A stretch of DNA of 64,000 nucleotides from Ectobius pallidus (GCA_964059195.1 CAXKWD010000005.1:89541882-89605881); one strand, 5' to 3'. Counted from the first letter of the stretch, positions 43,621 to 56,443 are shown. A program made the numbers and translations. The notes: generated from the sequence alone by a model not told the origin.

Positions 43621-46600
43621 ATAGGTTCGTTATACCTGTCGGTCGGACGCTGTCCCTCGATCAATCCAGTGTGACAGCCCCCTAAGTCCTGCTCGTTGGC
43701 CGTACTAACAGAACGTCCCACACTTAGAGGCGGAAATTCATTCCTCGGATCTCGCTGTAGTAAATGTCTGTGCTGCTTGTCTCTATTTTTTTTCTTCTAT
43801 TTTATGATTCATGGACTGAACTTAAATATATACATATATATGTATAATTGCTGACTAATTTTGTACTAATGCTGTTCCTGTTAAATGCTAGATGCAAATC
43901 TTTAATGCTAATTCGCGACAAATAATGATAAATGGGCAACCCTGCAAGTAGGGGTTTCTAGAATACAATAAAAGTAGTTACTGAAGTCATTAACTTGCTA
44001 CAAAGGCCCATATCTTGACAAAATTGAAATATTAGTGACTTTAATTGGACATATTTCAATAATTTTAATTATCGCTGTCTTGAGTGAGCAAAATTGCAAT
44101 GAATCATTTTCTCCGTAAAAAAAGTCGACATTTTATATCCGAAAGAGCCATAAAATACCGTAACATATAGGCCTAGACTTATCTGAAAAGCTAAAATATT
44201 AAGCAGCTGTCAAGTGACAAATACGCAAGGCAATTTTCGCAAAATATTGCAGAAGTAGGCTACTTTGTAATCCTCAAAACTTTAGTGAAGACAATATCAT
44301 GGCATTTAGTATGGGATCGCTGTCAGTCAAAATGACACAAAAACTGACAATCAGACAGTAAGACAGAGATAATAAGACAGACTTGAAGTTATAAATTTAC
44401 CTACTGTTGTTGGATTGCTGGAGATAATAACATAGAGTTAACTTATATCCTTAGAAAAGTATAAAATCCCTGGTCAATAAATCTTACGAGATAAATATCA
44501 ATCTTACGAGAAAAGTATCAAAGCCTTCCTGCGAAACCTATTTTGAAATTTTGATAAGTTAAATAAACTAATTATAACAAGAAAGCAAACAAAAATTAGT
44601 TACTTATTTTCACTGAAAAGCCTCACAATATAGCCCTAAACTGAGTAGGCCTACATGAGATAATGAAACGACAGAAGTATATTCTGGATGGTTTGGGCAA
44701 TTCTGGGATTGTGACAGAGTGTAAAGCTTACAATCTTAGCTTACTCCAGGTCTGTCACTGAGGAAAACGACCCAAGTCTGTTGTACCAAATATTTTTTGG
44801 TTAATTTGGGTAGGCCTACTATTGCCGTTGGCAATGGTTTGGTTTGTTTCTTGCTTAGCTGAAACGAATCGAACACCTTCCAATTGATTACCTTAAAGTT
44901 GAGTCATTTAGGATACCCACTTCTTCACAGTAGAAATGAAGAAGACAATACTATCTGAGGTCTTGTTATAACAGATTAAAAACTAGCTTTAGGCATAAGT
45001 TTTAGGGATGAATATTTTGGGACTTTCTTTTTGAGTACTGGTATGGATTTTTCAAGCTTTTAATGTTGATTGAAATTTGCTTTCTAGTCATTCCGAACCA
45101 TAAAAAATTGCAAAATAGACGATTACAGTAAAAATAAAATAAAAGTACTAGCCACTATAAAACTGGTCACACGGTGAAATTAGCAAGGCCCTGACACTGG
45201 TGATGATTGGACAAACACAGACCCAGAATACTACTCTGTTTATGACTTCATCTGTAAAGGGCTCTGCGTATGCTGTACGAAATTAAAGATAATCAACAAC
45301 TTGTTAATGAAACAAAGAAATTAAAATCACCACCACAATGAATATCCAGGGGGAATTATCCAGATCTTCCTTGAGGAAAACGGCAAGCGGCTACAATAAC
45401 TTAATTATAAACCTAGTAATTACTACATAATTAGAGTCCATCACACAATAGGTATATAATTATATCAACGACTGCAAGTCAGCGGTGGACAGTTTTAGAT
45501 TACAATGTAAAAAAATGTAGGCCTACAACAAAAATGTAATGTAAAACAAAATTTGCTAGAACCTGATTTTCTATCAGCATAGAAGACAAGTGTCTCATAA
45601 AATACTGCCTACATAGTGTAGTGCCTATTCAATGCAGTATTCTCCAGGGTGAACTAGGCCTATGCTCATAATAATAAGAATGGACAGTGTTTTGAAATTC
45701 GAAAAGAAAACAGTGAAGTTTATTTGTTCCAAGGGACTGAATCAACATAGTTTTTCTAGTTTGATTAGTGATATAGACAGTGAATTTGAAAGCTTGTAGG
45801 CCTATTGCTATTAAGAATTTCGCTGGCTTTCTTTTCATCAAGTTTTAAACCGCTTTAGGCCCCATTAAGAAGAAGTTATTGTTTTGTTAGATGATAGGAG
45901 AATCGCCCGATAAGCTAAGCGTTAATAGTAGTCTAATTGGCTTGGAGATTTGACATTCATATTAGATAATTCAGGGCATGTAAATGACTTACATTTCAAA
46001 TTACAAGAGAAAGATAAGTTTGTAATTTCGTTGTATGCTAATATTAAGGCCTTGGAAAGGGCAACTGGTAACCGGCAGCTTAATTAATTTTCCTACCTAC
46101 CGGGATTTAAAAGATTCCGCCATTGTTTCCAATATAAGATAGTTAATTAATGATTAAATGAGCGTAAGTCTAAAAGTTGTAAGTGATTTTGCGTTAAAAT
46201 TATGTTATTTTGGTTATACACGCATTTCCTGTGTAGGCCTACTGTTTTTAAAGCGTAGACCTATGATTGCAAAACACATAGCAGCAAGTGACAAGAGGGA
46301 TATAATAGTGTTTTATTATATGGCGTGTATGGTGTGTAAGGTGGTTGCTTTTTAGTAAAAATAGCCTAATAAAAAAAATGCTTAAATTTTACAAGAATTG
46401 AAATATTTTCATTTCGGCATGGGGCCTTTGGATTTCAATTTACCAAGTCGAGTTGGCCCTTAGTAATAGTTGAGTTTGCTGTCATTTCTTTATTTTAGAA
46501 AAAGCATAATGAATTTTGTATGCTATATTTATTAGCGACGCATCTGGGTTCATCTTAAGGCTTGAGTTAAAAGATATTTTTAGAAAAGAAAACAAACGCA

Positions 46601-47924
46601 TTTTTAAATCTTTATCCTTGAATTAAGATAAAGTGAAGAGATATTCCATACTGTTTTAGGTTCTTGTGCTATGCTGTTCACAGACAGGTGCACATACAGA
46701 TACGTTTTACAAAAAGTTCTTTTAATCAGGGGATGCATGTACTACCGAGGAAAATCGAAACAACTTTGGTCGTGGAATTTTATCCTACAATATTAACGTT
46801 TTCAAACGTTAACAAAATAAACATATTTTACAATTATTATTTTTATTTTACCATTATTCAATATGTTTTGTTTTCAGTTTAATTCTATAGAATTTTCCTT
46901 TCAAGAAAACAGCTGAAGGACTTGACAATAAAATGAATACTGCAGACAATTCTAAATACTGTAACCCCTGATGGATAAACAGTAGACTATTTGCATTCGC
47001 GCTGTGCTAAAGAAGTTGCCTTTCCACTACGGCGAATGTGCCTGATATTATGCTGGTGAAGATTAAGGTTCTATGTACGGAGGTTGGAAGTTTAATAGTG
47101 GCAACACATCTATAAAATCAAAGTGAATTACAGGAAGTTCAAATCACTTTTGTTGGATGTTGATTGGATATCCAGCATACTTCAGAGCAAATAGGAGCCT
47201 TCTATCACTACGAATGCCTTCACAGTAACCAGAAGAAATAAAGCTCTACCAGCCGGTCTAAAATGAATTTTGGATCTGACAGAAAGCCAATGATTAAAAA
47301 TAATTCAATACGTTAAAATTATTCTTGGATTCACGACAATTCCACATCGAAACTAGCAAGATGGGTCAAAAAGCCTGTCACTTGTTCTTCACTTCCTTCC
47401 GGCGGAGGTTCAATCAAGCGTTACACTTATTCATCGCAATGAGTAAAAATTTTTAAGCAATCTTGAAAGAGTTCGTTATGTTAATGCATAATTATTATTG
47501 TATGCAAACTCTAGGTCCTTATAGCTATCTAGAGGTTAAATGAGAAATAAACATCTTATCACACTCAGATTATAATTTTCTAAAAAAAGGCTACGTTTTG
47601 AATTTTAGCGCACCTAAGGGAATGGGATTTTGCACCCCCCCATTATCTCTACAGAGTATGCCTTGTAGGGTTTGAGATAAAAAGAAACATTAATTTCCAC
47701 ATAAAATCTACTTTGGTTGAGGAGATAGTTTTCCAACTCATGATCCCGTACAACCGTTCAGGGGATAAAATCAAAGGAATAAGAAAATCATCATCACATG
47801 TTCTCCTGGAAATTCATGCTCTGTGAGTAAGATTTGGTAAAATAGTCTAAAGAATTTAGAACTGTATAGGTAATAGATATTATCACATAATAGGGGTAAA
47901 AATAAACAAGGAGTGTTTTAAATG

Positions 47925-47956
<32 letters not shown>

Positions 47957-47997
47957 CTTAATATTGTCTCCTGATTCTGCATACTCCGTATTTTTTT
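43621..47997. other. Long stretch without a recognised gene
   Basis: About 4.4 kb of mostly single-copy-looking AT-rich DNA. Around 43650-43685 a ctgtccctcgatcaatccag/gtgtgacagccccc block is an inverted relative of 31098-31125. taggcctac-type words are frequent. A (TA)n run lies at 47933-47950. None of the short frames shows motifs, good starts or splice support. Confidence 0.4.
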
Positions 47998-48545
47998 CAT
48001 CATCATCATCATCATCATCATCATCTTATCATGTATTAGGCCTAGGGTCCCGTTACGGTCTCAATCCATCGTTTAAGGGGTCTGCCCAATGATCTCTTGC
48101 CTGATGGTTGGTAATTTAGAATTTGACGGGGTATTCTTGTTCGGCTCATTCTTCTTACGTGGGATATCCAGTTGTTTCTATATTTTTGTATATAGTCCAT
48201 GATTGGTTCTGCTTGTAATTCTTTCATAATATCATAGTTTCTTTTGTGATCCGTTTTGAGTAGCCTGCAGTGCGCCTCATAAATTTCATTTCTGATGTAG
48301 TTAGTCTCTGTGTATCCCTACTACGTATTGTCCAGGCCTCACTGCCGTAACACAATATAGGTCTGGCTAATGTTTTGTAGATTCTAGTACGTGTGTGTTT
48401 CTGTACTATGTTAGGTTTGAAAATGTTATTAATTATTCCTCTTACTCTGTTGAATTTGATAATTTTTTGAATGAAATCTTTTTCTTCTTCATATGAGAGT
48501 TGATATCCAAGGTAATTAAATGTATTGGTTTGTTCTAATGTTTTA
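47998..48545 (-). pseudogene. Non-LTR RT C-terminal fragment with (GAT)n tail
   Basis: The - strand reads RTRIYKTLARPILCYGSEAW, TSEMKFMRRTAGYSKRIT, KYRNNWISHVRRMSRTRIPR and SGKRSLGRPLKRWIETVTGP, the standard end of insect non-LTR ORF2 (CYGSEAW, MKFxRR.AGY, W..HV.RM, GRPxKRW). It ends in a (GAT)n tail (seen as (ATC)n at 47998-48025). The frame holds well from about 48500 to 48042 with few lesions. The 5' side is cut where the GACA-type repeat starts at 48547. Confidence 0.9.
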
Positions 48546-48546
48546 T

Positions 48547-49075
48547 TAAGTGCCAGTATGGTACTTTATGAGATTGTGTGGGGGACGAAAAATGTCTGTC
48601 CGTCCGTCCGTCCGTCCGTCCGTCCGTGTGTCTGTACGCGCTCTAACTCAAATACGCTTTATCGAATTTTAATGAAACTTGGTATACACGTTTATAATAT
48701 CCATGGGAAGAACCCTATTGAAATTGGACCAAATCGGTTCACCGATACCGGAGTAAAACCCAATTTAGTGTATATTTTAAAGGCGCCATAACTCACATAC
48801 GCTTTATCGGATTTTCATGAAACTTGGAATACCTATTTATAATATCCATGGGAAGATGTCTATTGATATTGGACCAGATCGGTTGGGCGGTACCGGAATA
48901 ATGCCCAATTTAGTGCCTTTTTATGGTAATATATCACAAAGGCGTGGATAACTCAAATACGCTTTATCGGATTTTCTTGAAACTTGGTATACGAATTTAT
49001 GACGTTTTTGGGTACAAGCCTATTGAATTAGGGCCAAATCGGTTGATCGGTACCGAAGTAACGCGTATATCAATA
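48547..49075 (+). repeat. Composite GACA/tandem repeat, partial copy 3
   Basis: Starts aagtgccagtatggtacttt, then a (GTCC)n tract (48597-48630), then about three tandem units ending near 49075. The tRNA-like head is absent. A fragment resembling the two termini joined together (catactggcactt...tcagtttacctgattttatt) sits at 49580-49620. Confidence 0.8.
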
Positions 49076-49079
49076 TTAA

Positions 49080-50098
49080 TTTTGTAATCAATATTCTTTC
49101 AAGGCCCACAATGTATTAAAAAAACTTAACAAATTGCCAATCGTTTATTCATATTGTTAGCAACCTTGATTGATTTGTTTCTTCATAAGGATGTCAGTGT
49201 GGGTAAATAATAATTTAAATAAACGATTTATAACAACTAGCCGATGAATATTGATATTATAATGTGTATTCTATGGTTATGTAGACTACCGATATTTACA
49301 TTAGGCTATATTTTACTGTGAGTATTTTTCTTATCGTTCCTGTGCAGCAATATACCTAATGTAATTCCTGACAGATAGATTTCATATGCTTATTATTCAT
49401 TCATAACCTTTAAGGCTGCTTTAAATTGAAAGAGAGATATCAGCGAATCGTAGGTCTATTGCATCGTTATTATTATTGCCGGCACATTTTGTTTTTGGAG
49501 TTAACTCGGACATCTATTACAAAAATAACTTTTATGCATGGGCCTATCATAATTGCGTGTATCACTGATTAAAAAAAAATCATACTGGCACTTGGTTATA
49601 TCAGTTTACCTGATTTTATTACTTATACTTTCATACATTTCTCCCCTGCTGGTCCATCCGTTTATTGTTTTCATTCCGCTGAATTCTCGGCCTTTTATCT
49701 CTACGGTATACTTTATGCGCCATAAAAAACAGAGCTTTAAGGTTAAGAGAGTAATGATTTATACAGAATATGAGGATTTTTAACCATGTGTTGTGAATGT
49801 CATTTATGGAGAACAGCTATTCCAGTGAGGTTTTTCTCATAGCTTTCAAACTTAAAGCTCACTGATGGTGTCACTCTATCATTCCTTATATCAGTACATG
49901 CATTCAGCTCTGAAAGAATTGAGTACATTCAGTTTGATTTGATTGTTTTACTCTTTCATTCCTTATATCAGTACATACATTCAGCTCTGAACTGAGTACT
50001 TAGACTTCGAAAAAGAAATTGAAGTTATTCTTTGTTGCTGGTAAGAAGTTGATAAATTATCACAGTTTATCTTAGTTTATTACTGACATTATATACGA
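49080..50098. other. Non-coding with small direct repeats
   Basis: 49700-49785 shares an 85-bp block (ctctacggtatactttatg...) with 53996-54085. A 36-bp block (tcattccttatatcagtaca...) is duplicated at 49878 and 49956. No gene was recognised. Confidence 0.5.
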
Positions 50099-50776
50099 TG
50101 GCCATCACAAAGTAAGCTTCCCTAGCGTCGTTTACACAAACAAAACAAAATTTCATGGAAGTATTTATTGCAACAGATATAGCAAGTGTTCAGCTACTTT
50201 TCAACATATTCGCCACAGGGATTGAGACATTTTTCATACCGTGGACCAACTTTTGAACACTTGCGACGTAGAAGTCTGCCGCCTGGGATTTGAACTACTG
50301 TGTAACAATCATCTCCGCTTCTCTGTCATTTATTGAGGTGTAGGAAAAGATGGAAATCACTGGGACCGAGGTCCGGGCTGTAGGTTGATTGTTGAAACAT
50401 ATCCTAGCCGAACTTTCGCACGATACTTGCAGGGAGGTGTTGAAGCCTCCACCCTACAGCTCGGACCGCGCACCCAGAGATTTTTATATTTTCCTACCCC
50501 TCAAGAAATGAGAGTGAATGACTGAGAATGGTAGAGATTGACAGAGAAACGGAGGAGGTTATCACACAATGGTTCAAATCCCAGGCGGCAGACTTCTATG
50601 GCATATGCAATCAAAAGTTGGTCCCACGTTACGACAAATGTCTCGATTCCGGTGGCGAATATGTTAAAAAAAAGCTGAACACTTGCTGTATATGTTAGGC
50701 CTAGAATAAATGTCTCCATTAAATTGTGTTTTGTTTCCGTTAATGGCCTGTAGGAAAGTTATTTTATGGATGCGCC
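50099..50776. mobile_element. Two mariner transposase 3' halves in inverted orientation
   Basis: The right arm (+, about 50433-50776) reads EEVITQWFKSQAADFYGICN then KLVPRYDKCLDSGGEYVKKK, the C-terminal end of mariner transposases (W...Q...FY..GI..L..R..KC....G.YVEK). The left arm (-, about 50400-50099) carries the same text plus the region equivalent to YSPDLGPSDFHLFLHL, which holds the third catalytic Asp of the DD34D triad. Both arms end in the element's 3' non-coding end. Both are broken by frame changes. The palindromic arrangement makes a foldback element from mariner 3' ends. Confidence 0.85.
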
Positions 50777-50926
50777 TCGTACTTTTGTATTCTTAGTTTA
50801 ATGTCTTATTAATGTCGTTTATAGTTTAATAATCCATAATGGCTCTGTGAGTATACTTAACTAAAAGAAACCAGAATTAAAGGTTAAATTCCTATAGGCT
50901 TACCCACTTTAACCTAATCTATCACT

Positions 50927-51385
50927 GGGGGCGGATGTCTATGACATGTCATATTTTTCCCCTTTGCATTATTTCAGGTTTCCGACTAATTTAAACCCGA
51001 TTCCAATCATCCTGGTGAAAATGGAACAGCTTTTATTGTGCATATATTTAGGAAATTTTCAACTATTTTAGCATATATAGTATGAATATGCATATTTAGG
51101 TCATATTTTTTTTTGCATATTTGTGTGCATATTAAAGAAATTTTGAAGTTTCATATCATATTTTGCAGATTTTCATTAAAATGATACTTTTTAAGAATTT
51201 ACAGATATTTTAAATAATTAGCACTATATTTTAATAAAATGTATTGTAATGAAACTTAAAAAATATATATACACAATGTGTAAGTGGTAAAGTCATATTT
51301 TAAATTTTATTGGTCATGTTTTAATGTTGTTTAGGTCATAAATGCATGCATGTATCCTATTTTTAGGTCATAAAAATCCGCCCCC
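50927..51385. mobile_element. Non-autonomous DNA element, GGGGGCGGAT termini
   Basis: The left end gggggcggatgtctatgaca and right end read inverted gggggcggatttttatgacc are about 20-bp inverted repeats. The 459-bp interior is AT-rich with repeated taggtcat and gcatatt words, like subterminal repeats of hAT-like elements. No matching 8-bp flanks were found, so the family is tentative. Confidence 0.6.
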
Positions 51386-51561
51386 TAATTATAACTAATG
51401 GCAGTGCTATGCTCCACCCTGAAATTCTGTACCCACTTTTCAGGTTTTATATACGTCCTGAATATTAGCCTATTAGTTTTTAGTTAGAATTCGTTTTTTT
51501 ATTCATAACTCTAGTGCTACAACGAAGTCCTTTTGTTTTTTTGTTTTTTTTCAAATGTTAG

Positions 51562-51712
51562 AAATCAGTGGCGGCCATGCCCTTGGAGATTTTATGCTGT
51601 AACAGGAAAAATTGAATGCCTAGACAAAAATCTCCTAATAAATGTTGCTTCTATATGTTCCCTCTAAACACAAGTAAAATATTTCGGTGTTATTCATTAG
51701 CACTCTGTATAT
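51562..51712. mobile_element. Single arm of the 317-866 foldback family
   Basis: Shares cagtggcggccatgccc, gattttatgctgtaacagg and aatatttcggtgttattcat with the inverse of 317-475. Only one arm is present. Confidence 0.8.
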
Positions 51713-52052
51713 CCATCGTGAATAATGAAGTCATGAAACCACAATGTTGGTACATGTAGAGAAAGGAAACATACTGTATAAAACCCCTGAAAAAATCCTG
51801 TAATAATTTAAATTAAGCTAAGTCACGTTAATAAATTATTATTAAGCATTGAAATACAATATGCTATTCATATTCCAATTAGAGTCATTTTCTCAAAGCT
51901 GTTCGCATGAACTCCACTATACGAAGGGAAGCGCCGTACAGAAGCGAACACTTCTCCAACAGCGGTGTACTGCGTGCAGTATCCACGCTACACAAAGGCG
52001 CTAGTCCTTGATCCAGGTAAAGTGGATTGTCCAATGTTGTGCTTCCAATTCT

Positions 52053-53600
52053 CTAGTTTTTTTCTCTGATTGTTGCTATTAAGTTAAGTTGATTGGTTTG
52101 ATTTTTTAACGAAACTAAAGTTATTCTACTATCTGTATGGATAGCTGATATTTTTTGGTCGTTAGGACTGTGCTGATCTTTTTCTAAATATTCTAAGGCC
52201 TTTAAGATCGCAAGCTGTTTAGCCTGACTGTTTGAGCAGTGGTCTTCTAGTCTGTATTGTAACTGGATGGCTGGTTTTTTTATCGCCAAATATTGCAATA
52301 CCTGCGCCTACTCCTGTGTCTCCCTTGCTGCCATCAGTATAAATGTCGATTTTGTTCTCTATGTTATCTTTCTTTGTTTTTTATGGTGTATATATCAGCT
52401 GGATGTGGCCATATCGAATAATGTCTTGGCCTTTCAATTGTGCCCTTCTGGTTTCCTTTTTTGATTTCATATAGTGTTGCCAACTTTTGCAATTCTAGAA
52501 TTATTGGGGTACTGTTATTATCCATATGATGTTGTACGGAATGCCTTTGCTATTTTGATATTGATTAATCTCTGTACTCGCTTAAGTTTCACAGCATTAT
52601 GATTTTTATTAATGGCCTCACTCCAGACCGGTACTCCATATGATAGAATTGGTAAGATAGCACCTTTGTAAACAACTCTCATTACATCGTGGCTTAATCC
52701 CCAATTTATTTTTGCCGATTTTGCCAATGAATGTATCAGACTAGTAGGTGCCCGTCCCGTGGCTTCGCCCACGATAATTAACCTAAAAATTAGAAATTAA
52801 GACAGTATAATAACTATTAAAGCATTATACGTATTAACACATGCACGCGAATCATTCATAAACTAAGCCATTAATAATTAATTAATGAAACAGCTAAAAT
52901 TCCGGCTTCATAGTACACTCCACGATTAGAAAGTGCCGCCTGAAAAAACGATCTCAGATTCGATTATGCAGTTCCAAAGCTAACTGTGAACACATAATAC
53001 GTATTGTTTCTCAACTGTTTGTTGACAGATGAATATGATGTGAATTTTATTTGATCAATTCAGTGTAATTTTCAGAAATTATATAATGTTTCAAGGGAAG
53101 GAATGGTTTGTTTGGATTTTTATTATCAGCGATATTTCAAGAGTTAAACCTTCAATATTTTAGCTGGTGCCCCCTGCTTTGCCCGCCATTATTAATTGAA
53201 TACAGGATTTTTAAGAAATTTACACTGGCAGTTTATTAAAAATGTTTGTGGTTCAGAGCTATGAAAATTATTAGTAAAAATAAAATTAGAATATTTCTTC
53301 ATTGTGTTCATTTCACTTAAGCCTTATATAATAAAGAAACGGTTTTCCTAATTTTGTAGTCTTCGTGAAAGTTTAGACTGCGAGAGACGAACATCGCCGA
53401 GTATACACCGATGTCTCACGAAGTGGGCTAGCGAGTGAGCACGCTTTTTAGGGCCGTTGAATTGTATAAGAATATATGAGTACATTTTTGGGTTGCTTCA
53501 TTGATATGTTCTTGGAAATTAAACTTCCTATCAATTATTATCCCAAGATACTTTATACTTTCCGATTGTGGGATATTCTTGTTATTCAAGGCACACAAGA
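52053..53600 (-). pseudogene. Non-LTR retrotransposon remnant: RT thumb plus RNase H, split by an insertion
   Basis: On the - strand, 53600-53472 reads KNIPQSESIKYLGIIIDRKF and NFQEHINEATQKCTHIF. 52740-52518 reads IHSLAKSAKINWGLSHDVMR, VVYKGAILPILSYGVPVWSE and KLKRVQRLINIKIAKAFRTT. 52370-52050 is an RNase H domain (IDIYTDGSKGDTGVGAGIAI, then SNSQAKQLAILKALEYLEK and AIHTDSRITLVSLKN). These are in the right order for jockey/LOA/I-type elements with RNase H. Frameshifts near 52300 and 52340 and stops elsewhere make it a pseudogene. The RT is split by 52741-53463. Confidence 0.88.
52741..53463. mobile_element. 723-bp insertion inside the RT remnant, near-identical 8-bp flanks
   Basis: GTATCAGA (52733-52740) and GTATAAGA (53464-53471) flank it and differ at one base, and the RT text on both sides is consecutive. 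The insert begins ctagtaggtgcccgtcccgt and contains a related block (gctggtgccccctgctttgc) at about 53163. It has no recognised coding sequence or terminal repeats. It could be a hAT-like or retroposed element. Confidence 0.6.
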
Positions 53601-53704
53601 GGCTGCAGGGAACGACGACATACCAGTGAGTTACGATCACAAAATCATATTCAATGAGCAGAAATCGATACTGTTGGTAATAATAAGGAAAAGACCAAGG
53701 ACAG

Positions 53705-53972
53705 CAATTCCGGGGTGCGCGGGCAAAGAGAGTTAAGTCCTCCATCCTAAAAAAATTGATATATATCCAGAGAGTTATAGATAAAACTGTTCTCTACATT
53801 TGTGTTAAGATCAGTAAGTCATAATCAAAATTGTACGGTAGTTATAGATGTGTGCCTCATGGATTTATACATCTCTAAAGCTATGTTGGGCTGGTATAGT
53901 GTGTTAAGTCACTCTAATTCTCAGTAACAAGAAAGTGGACTTAACTCTCTTTGCCCGCGCACCCCGGAATTG
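53705..53972. mobile_element. 268-bp foldback with perfect 36-bp terminal inverted repeats
   Basis: 53705-53740 and 53937-53972 are exact inverted copies (caattccggggtgcgcgggc...). The GC-rich arms contrast with the AT-rich interior. It is probably a young or constrained MITE. Confidence 0.85.
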
Positions 53973-54628
53973 ATCTTAAAATTTTCCTTTTAACTCTACG
54001 GTATACTTTATGCTCGATAAAAAAACAGAGATATAAGATTAATAGAGTAATGATTTGTACAAGTTATTTAGACGGTGCGGAACTTTTAACTAACCCTGTA
54101 TAAGCATGAAGTGGTAATATTTCCCGTCATTCTATTAAACGACGAACTGAAGCGACATGAGGAATAAAACGCCGACATGTCTCGCATTCAATTGCAAAAT
54201 AGAGTAACGCCATATACAAACGCGTATACAAAATCTGAACACGCTTTCACTGAGTGAAAGGACTCTCGGGCTGAAAGGGGAAGAGCTGTTATAGAAAACC
54301 TGGATACAAGGAAAACTGGCCGGAATACAGAACAGGATGTCTGCCAAGAATGAAGATGATAAATCTGGAAGAGACGCCATATTATTTCTCTTGCTGAATG
54401 GAAACCCTCAGGATGTACTAATGAGTGATCAAGAGAAATTAATTTCTCCCCCGAGATAATGGACCAGAATTCTGACCACATGACACATTTATTTCAACAT
54501 CATCTTCAATCAACCTGTACAGAGATACAAGATGATTCGAAAATTACGTCTTTAAAGCTTGAAAAACGTCATTTCTTGAATAATGGACGCAGAAAGTATA
54601 ACTGGTCAAATAAAGAACCTCAGCGTCC
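53973..54628. other. Non-coding
   Basis: Begins with the block shared with 49700-49785. The - strand frames at 54135-54481 show no known motif. Confidence 0.4.
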
Positions 54629-54785
54629 GCCGTCGTGGGTGTATAGGTAGCATACTTGCCTTCCACCTGGCGGTCCGGGTTTGATTCCCGGCATGGTAGT
54701 GGGGTTTTCAGTAACGAAAAATTCCCGGGTTCAGGACTGGACATCACCCAGGAAAATTATAGGCTATATTAAAGACCCTTAAATT
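54629..54785 (+). mobile_element. tRNA-Gly-derived SINE
   Basis: 54629-54697 closely resembles a tRNA-Gly: GTATAGGTAGCATA (A-box), anticodon loop CTTCCAC with TCC anticodon, and GGGTTTGATTCCCG (B-box). The acceptor arm does not pair well. A typical SINE body (aaaaattcccgggttcagga, ctggacatcaccc) follows. This is a SINE and not a functional tRNA gene. Its 3' end is not sharply defined. Confidence 0.75.
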
Positions 54786-54789
54786 AAAG

Positions 54790-55703
54790 TGGTGACTGTT
54801 AGAACAGGTTATAAGGTATTCACAATATATCCATTAAGATCGCAGTGTTAAGAAGCACCTCAGCCATGGACACTAACACATTTTAGAAAAGTAACTACGG
54901 TAGAGCTTAGGAGTTTCTATATTACCGTAAGTACAAGTAAAACGTGTAAGTTAACAATTAATATATTAATGAACAAATCGTCAGTTTTAGTGCATGAGTA
55001 ATAAAGCGCCAATACACTGACGTGGATGCTCAGAGTTAAAAAGAGAGACCTGGTATCTCGGAATTATAGTTCTGAAATATTTAAAAAAAAAACTATGTTA
55101 TTGTTTTAGATTTGTGTATGAACTATGATCTATTTTGGCGCTTTAATCAATTATAGTGTGAACTCGAAATCTAAAATTATCGCAAGAAGTAATGATTATT
55201 GTGAGGTCAAGTATATAGTCTAGTTTCAAGTTAAAAAAAAAAAGTAAAGAAATGTGTGTTTAGTTTTCAACACTACGGAACTGAAATGGACTCTAATGAG
55301 TTTAACTTCAGTAGTTTCTTGTTTTAAAAATACACTACAAGTTTATTTTAATATAAAGCAATCTCAATTATTTTATTGTCTAAATTGATATGTTGTAATT
55401 TTTAACATGCGAGATTTTTTCGTGTAAATAGGCTTTTTGGTGTAATTTTATAAGTTCGAGTTTTTTTGTAATTCGAAGTATGTTTACCAAAACTAAAGTC
55501 TGTTATAGAAGCTGTTGATGAATATCACATTTTCCTATTCCAACGGAACGGAAATTGAATTTAAACTTTCGATCGCCTCAAATTGTCTTCCCTTGAAACG
55601 CTCGAAAGGGTACTTGATGAAGTTAACGGCTGTTTGGAGATTCAAAGGAAGTGTAATGTTTCAAGAACCTTCCTATTCCTGTCACACCAATTAGGGTAAT
55701 CAC
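54790..55703. other. Non-coding, nothing recognised
   Basis: Contains one pogo-like word (gagtttttttgtaattcga, 55458-55476) also found at 12420. Otherwise unique AT-rich sequence. Confidence 0.35.
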
Positions 55704-56443
55704 TAGGGCAAGGCAGTTGATGATTTTGCATCTTTTTTATATGAAGGTTAAAAGATAGCTCATACATATATAAATGTGTTACATGAAATAATTGATTAAA
55801 TAAGGGCAATTTATTTCTTTTTTTGCATCTTTCGTTATTTTTAAGAGATTGTTTTTTTGCAATTTTAAGTCATTTTCGGCATTTTAAATCATTTTCAGCA
55901 TTTTAGGTCATTTTCGGCATTTTAAGCCATTTTCGGCAATTTAAGTCATTTTCGGCAATTTTAGGTTATGTTTTAGTGGAGGTAGAGAGGAGCTTTTCCA
56001 AGTAAAAATTGTTACTTTCAAACAGACAATCGTTTTTATTTGAGAATTTCCATCAAGTGTTCATAGCTCATTTTAATTCAGGTTTATTGTAAACCCATAG
56101 CAGTTTGTCTTGTAGCAATAGAGATTTTTTTCTTTTTAAATGGCACATTTTTGCTAGGGCCAATTTGATGGGCATGCCAGTTCAGAAAGAATTTCTTTTT
56201 CGCTAAGGATGTCCAAGTAGTATGAATGTACTTACTTCTTTACTAACCAAATAAATGTATTTTATAATGTAAATTCGTTAATTGTTTTCAGCAATTCATT
56301 ACTTTAAAAACCTAATAAGTTATAATGGTAAATTTGTTGGTCTTTTTCTAATTTTGGGTCATTTTTTCACTATTTTAGGTCATAAATGCATTTTTTATTT
56401 CGCAATTTTTTTCACTATTTTTGTCATTAAATGCACTGCCCTA
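55704..56443. mobile_element. hAT-like non-autonomous element with 21-bp subterminal repeats
   Basis: The left end tagggcaaggcag and right end read inverted tagggcagtgcat form short terminal repeats. The flanking 8-mers gtaatcac and atgatcac match at six of eight positions, as an aged hAT target duplication might. A cluster of about six ttttcggcattttaagtca-type units lies at 55860-55970. There is no coding frame. It ends 64 bp downstream of the cyclase exon's donor site. Confidence 0.6.

Noticed and set aside
31098..43682. A single 12.6-kb transposon bounded by gtcacactg-type inverted ends
   Set aside because: The two ends are only partly similar, the flanks give no direct target duplication, and the content is a mixture of unrelated repeats; chance pairing of two family members is more likely.
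54629..54697. Candidate functional tRNA-Gly(TCC) gene
   Set aside because: The acceptor stem does not pair and a SINE body follows; there is no T-run right after the tRNA part.
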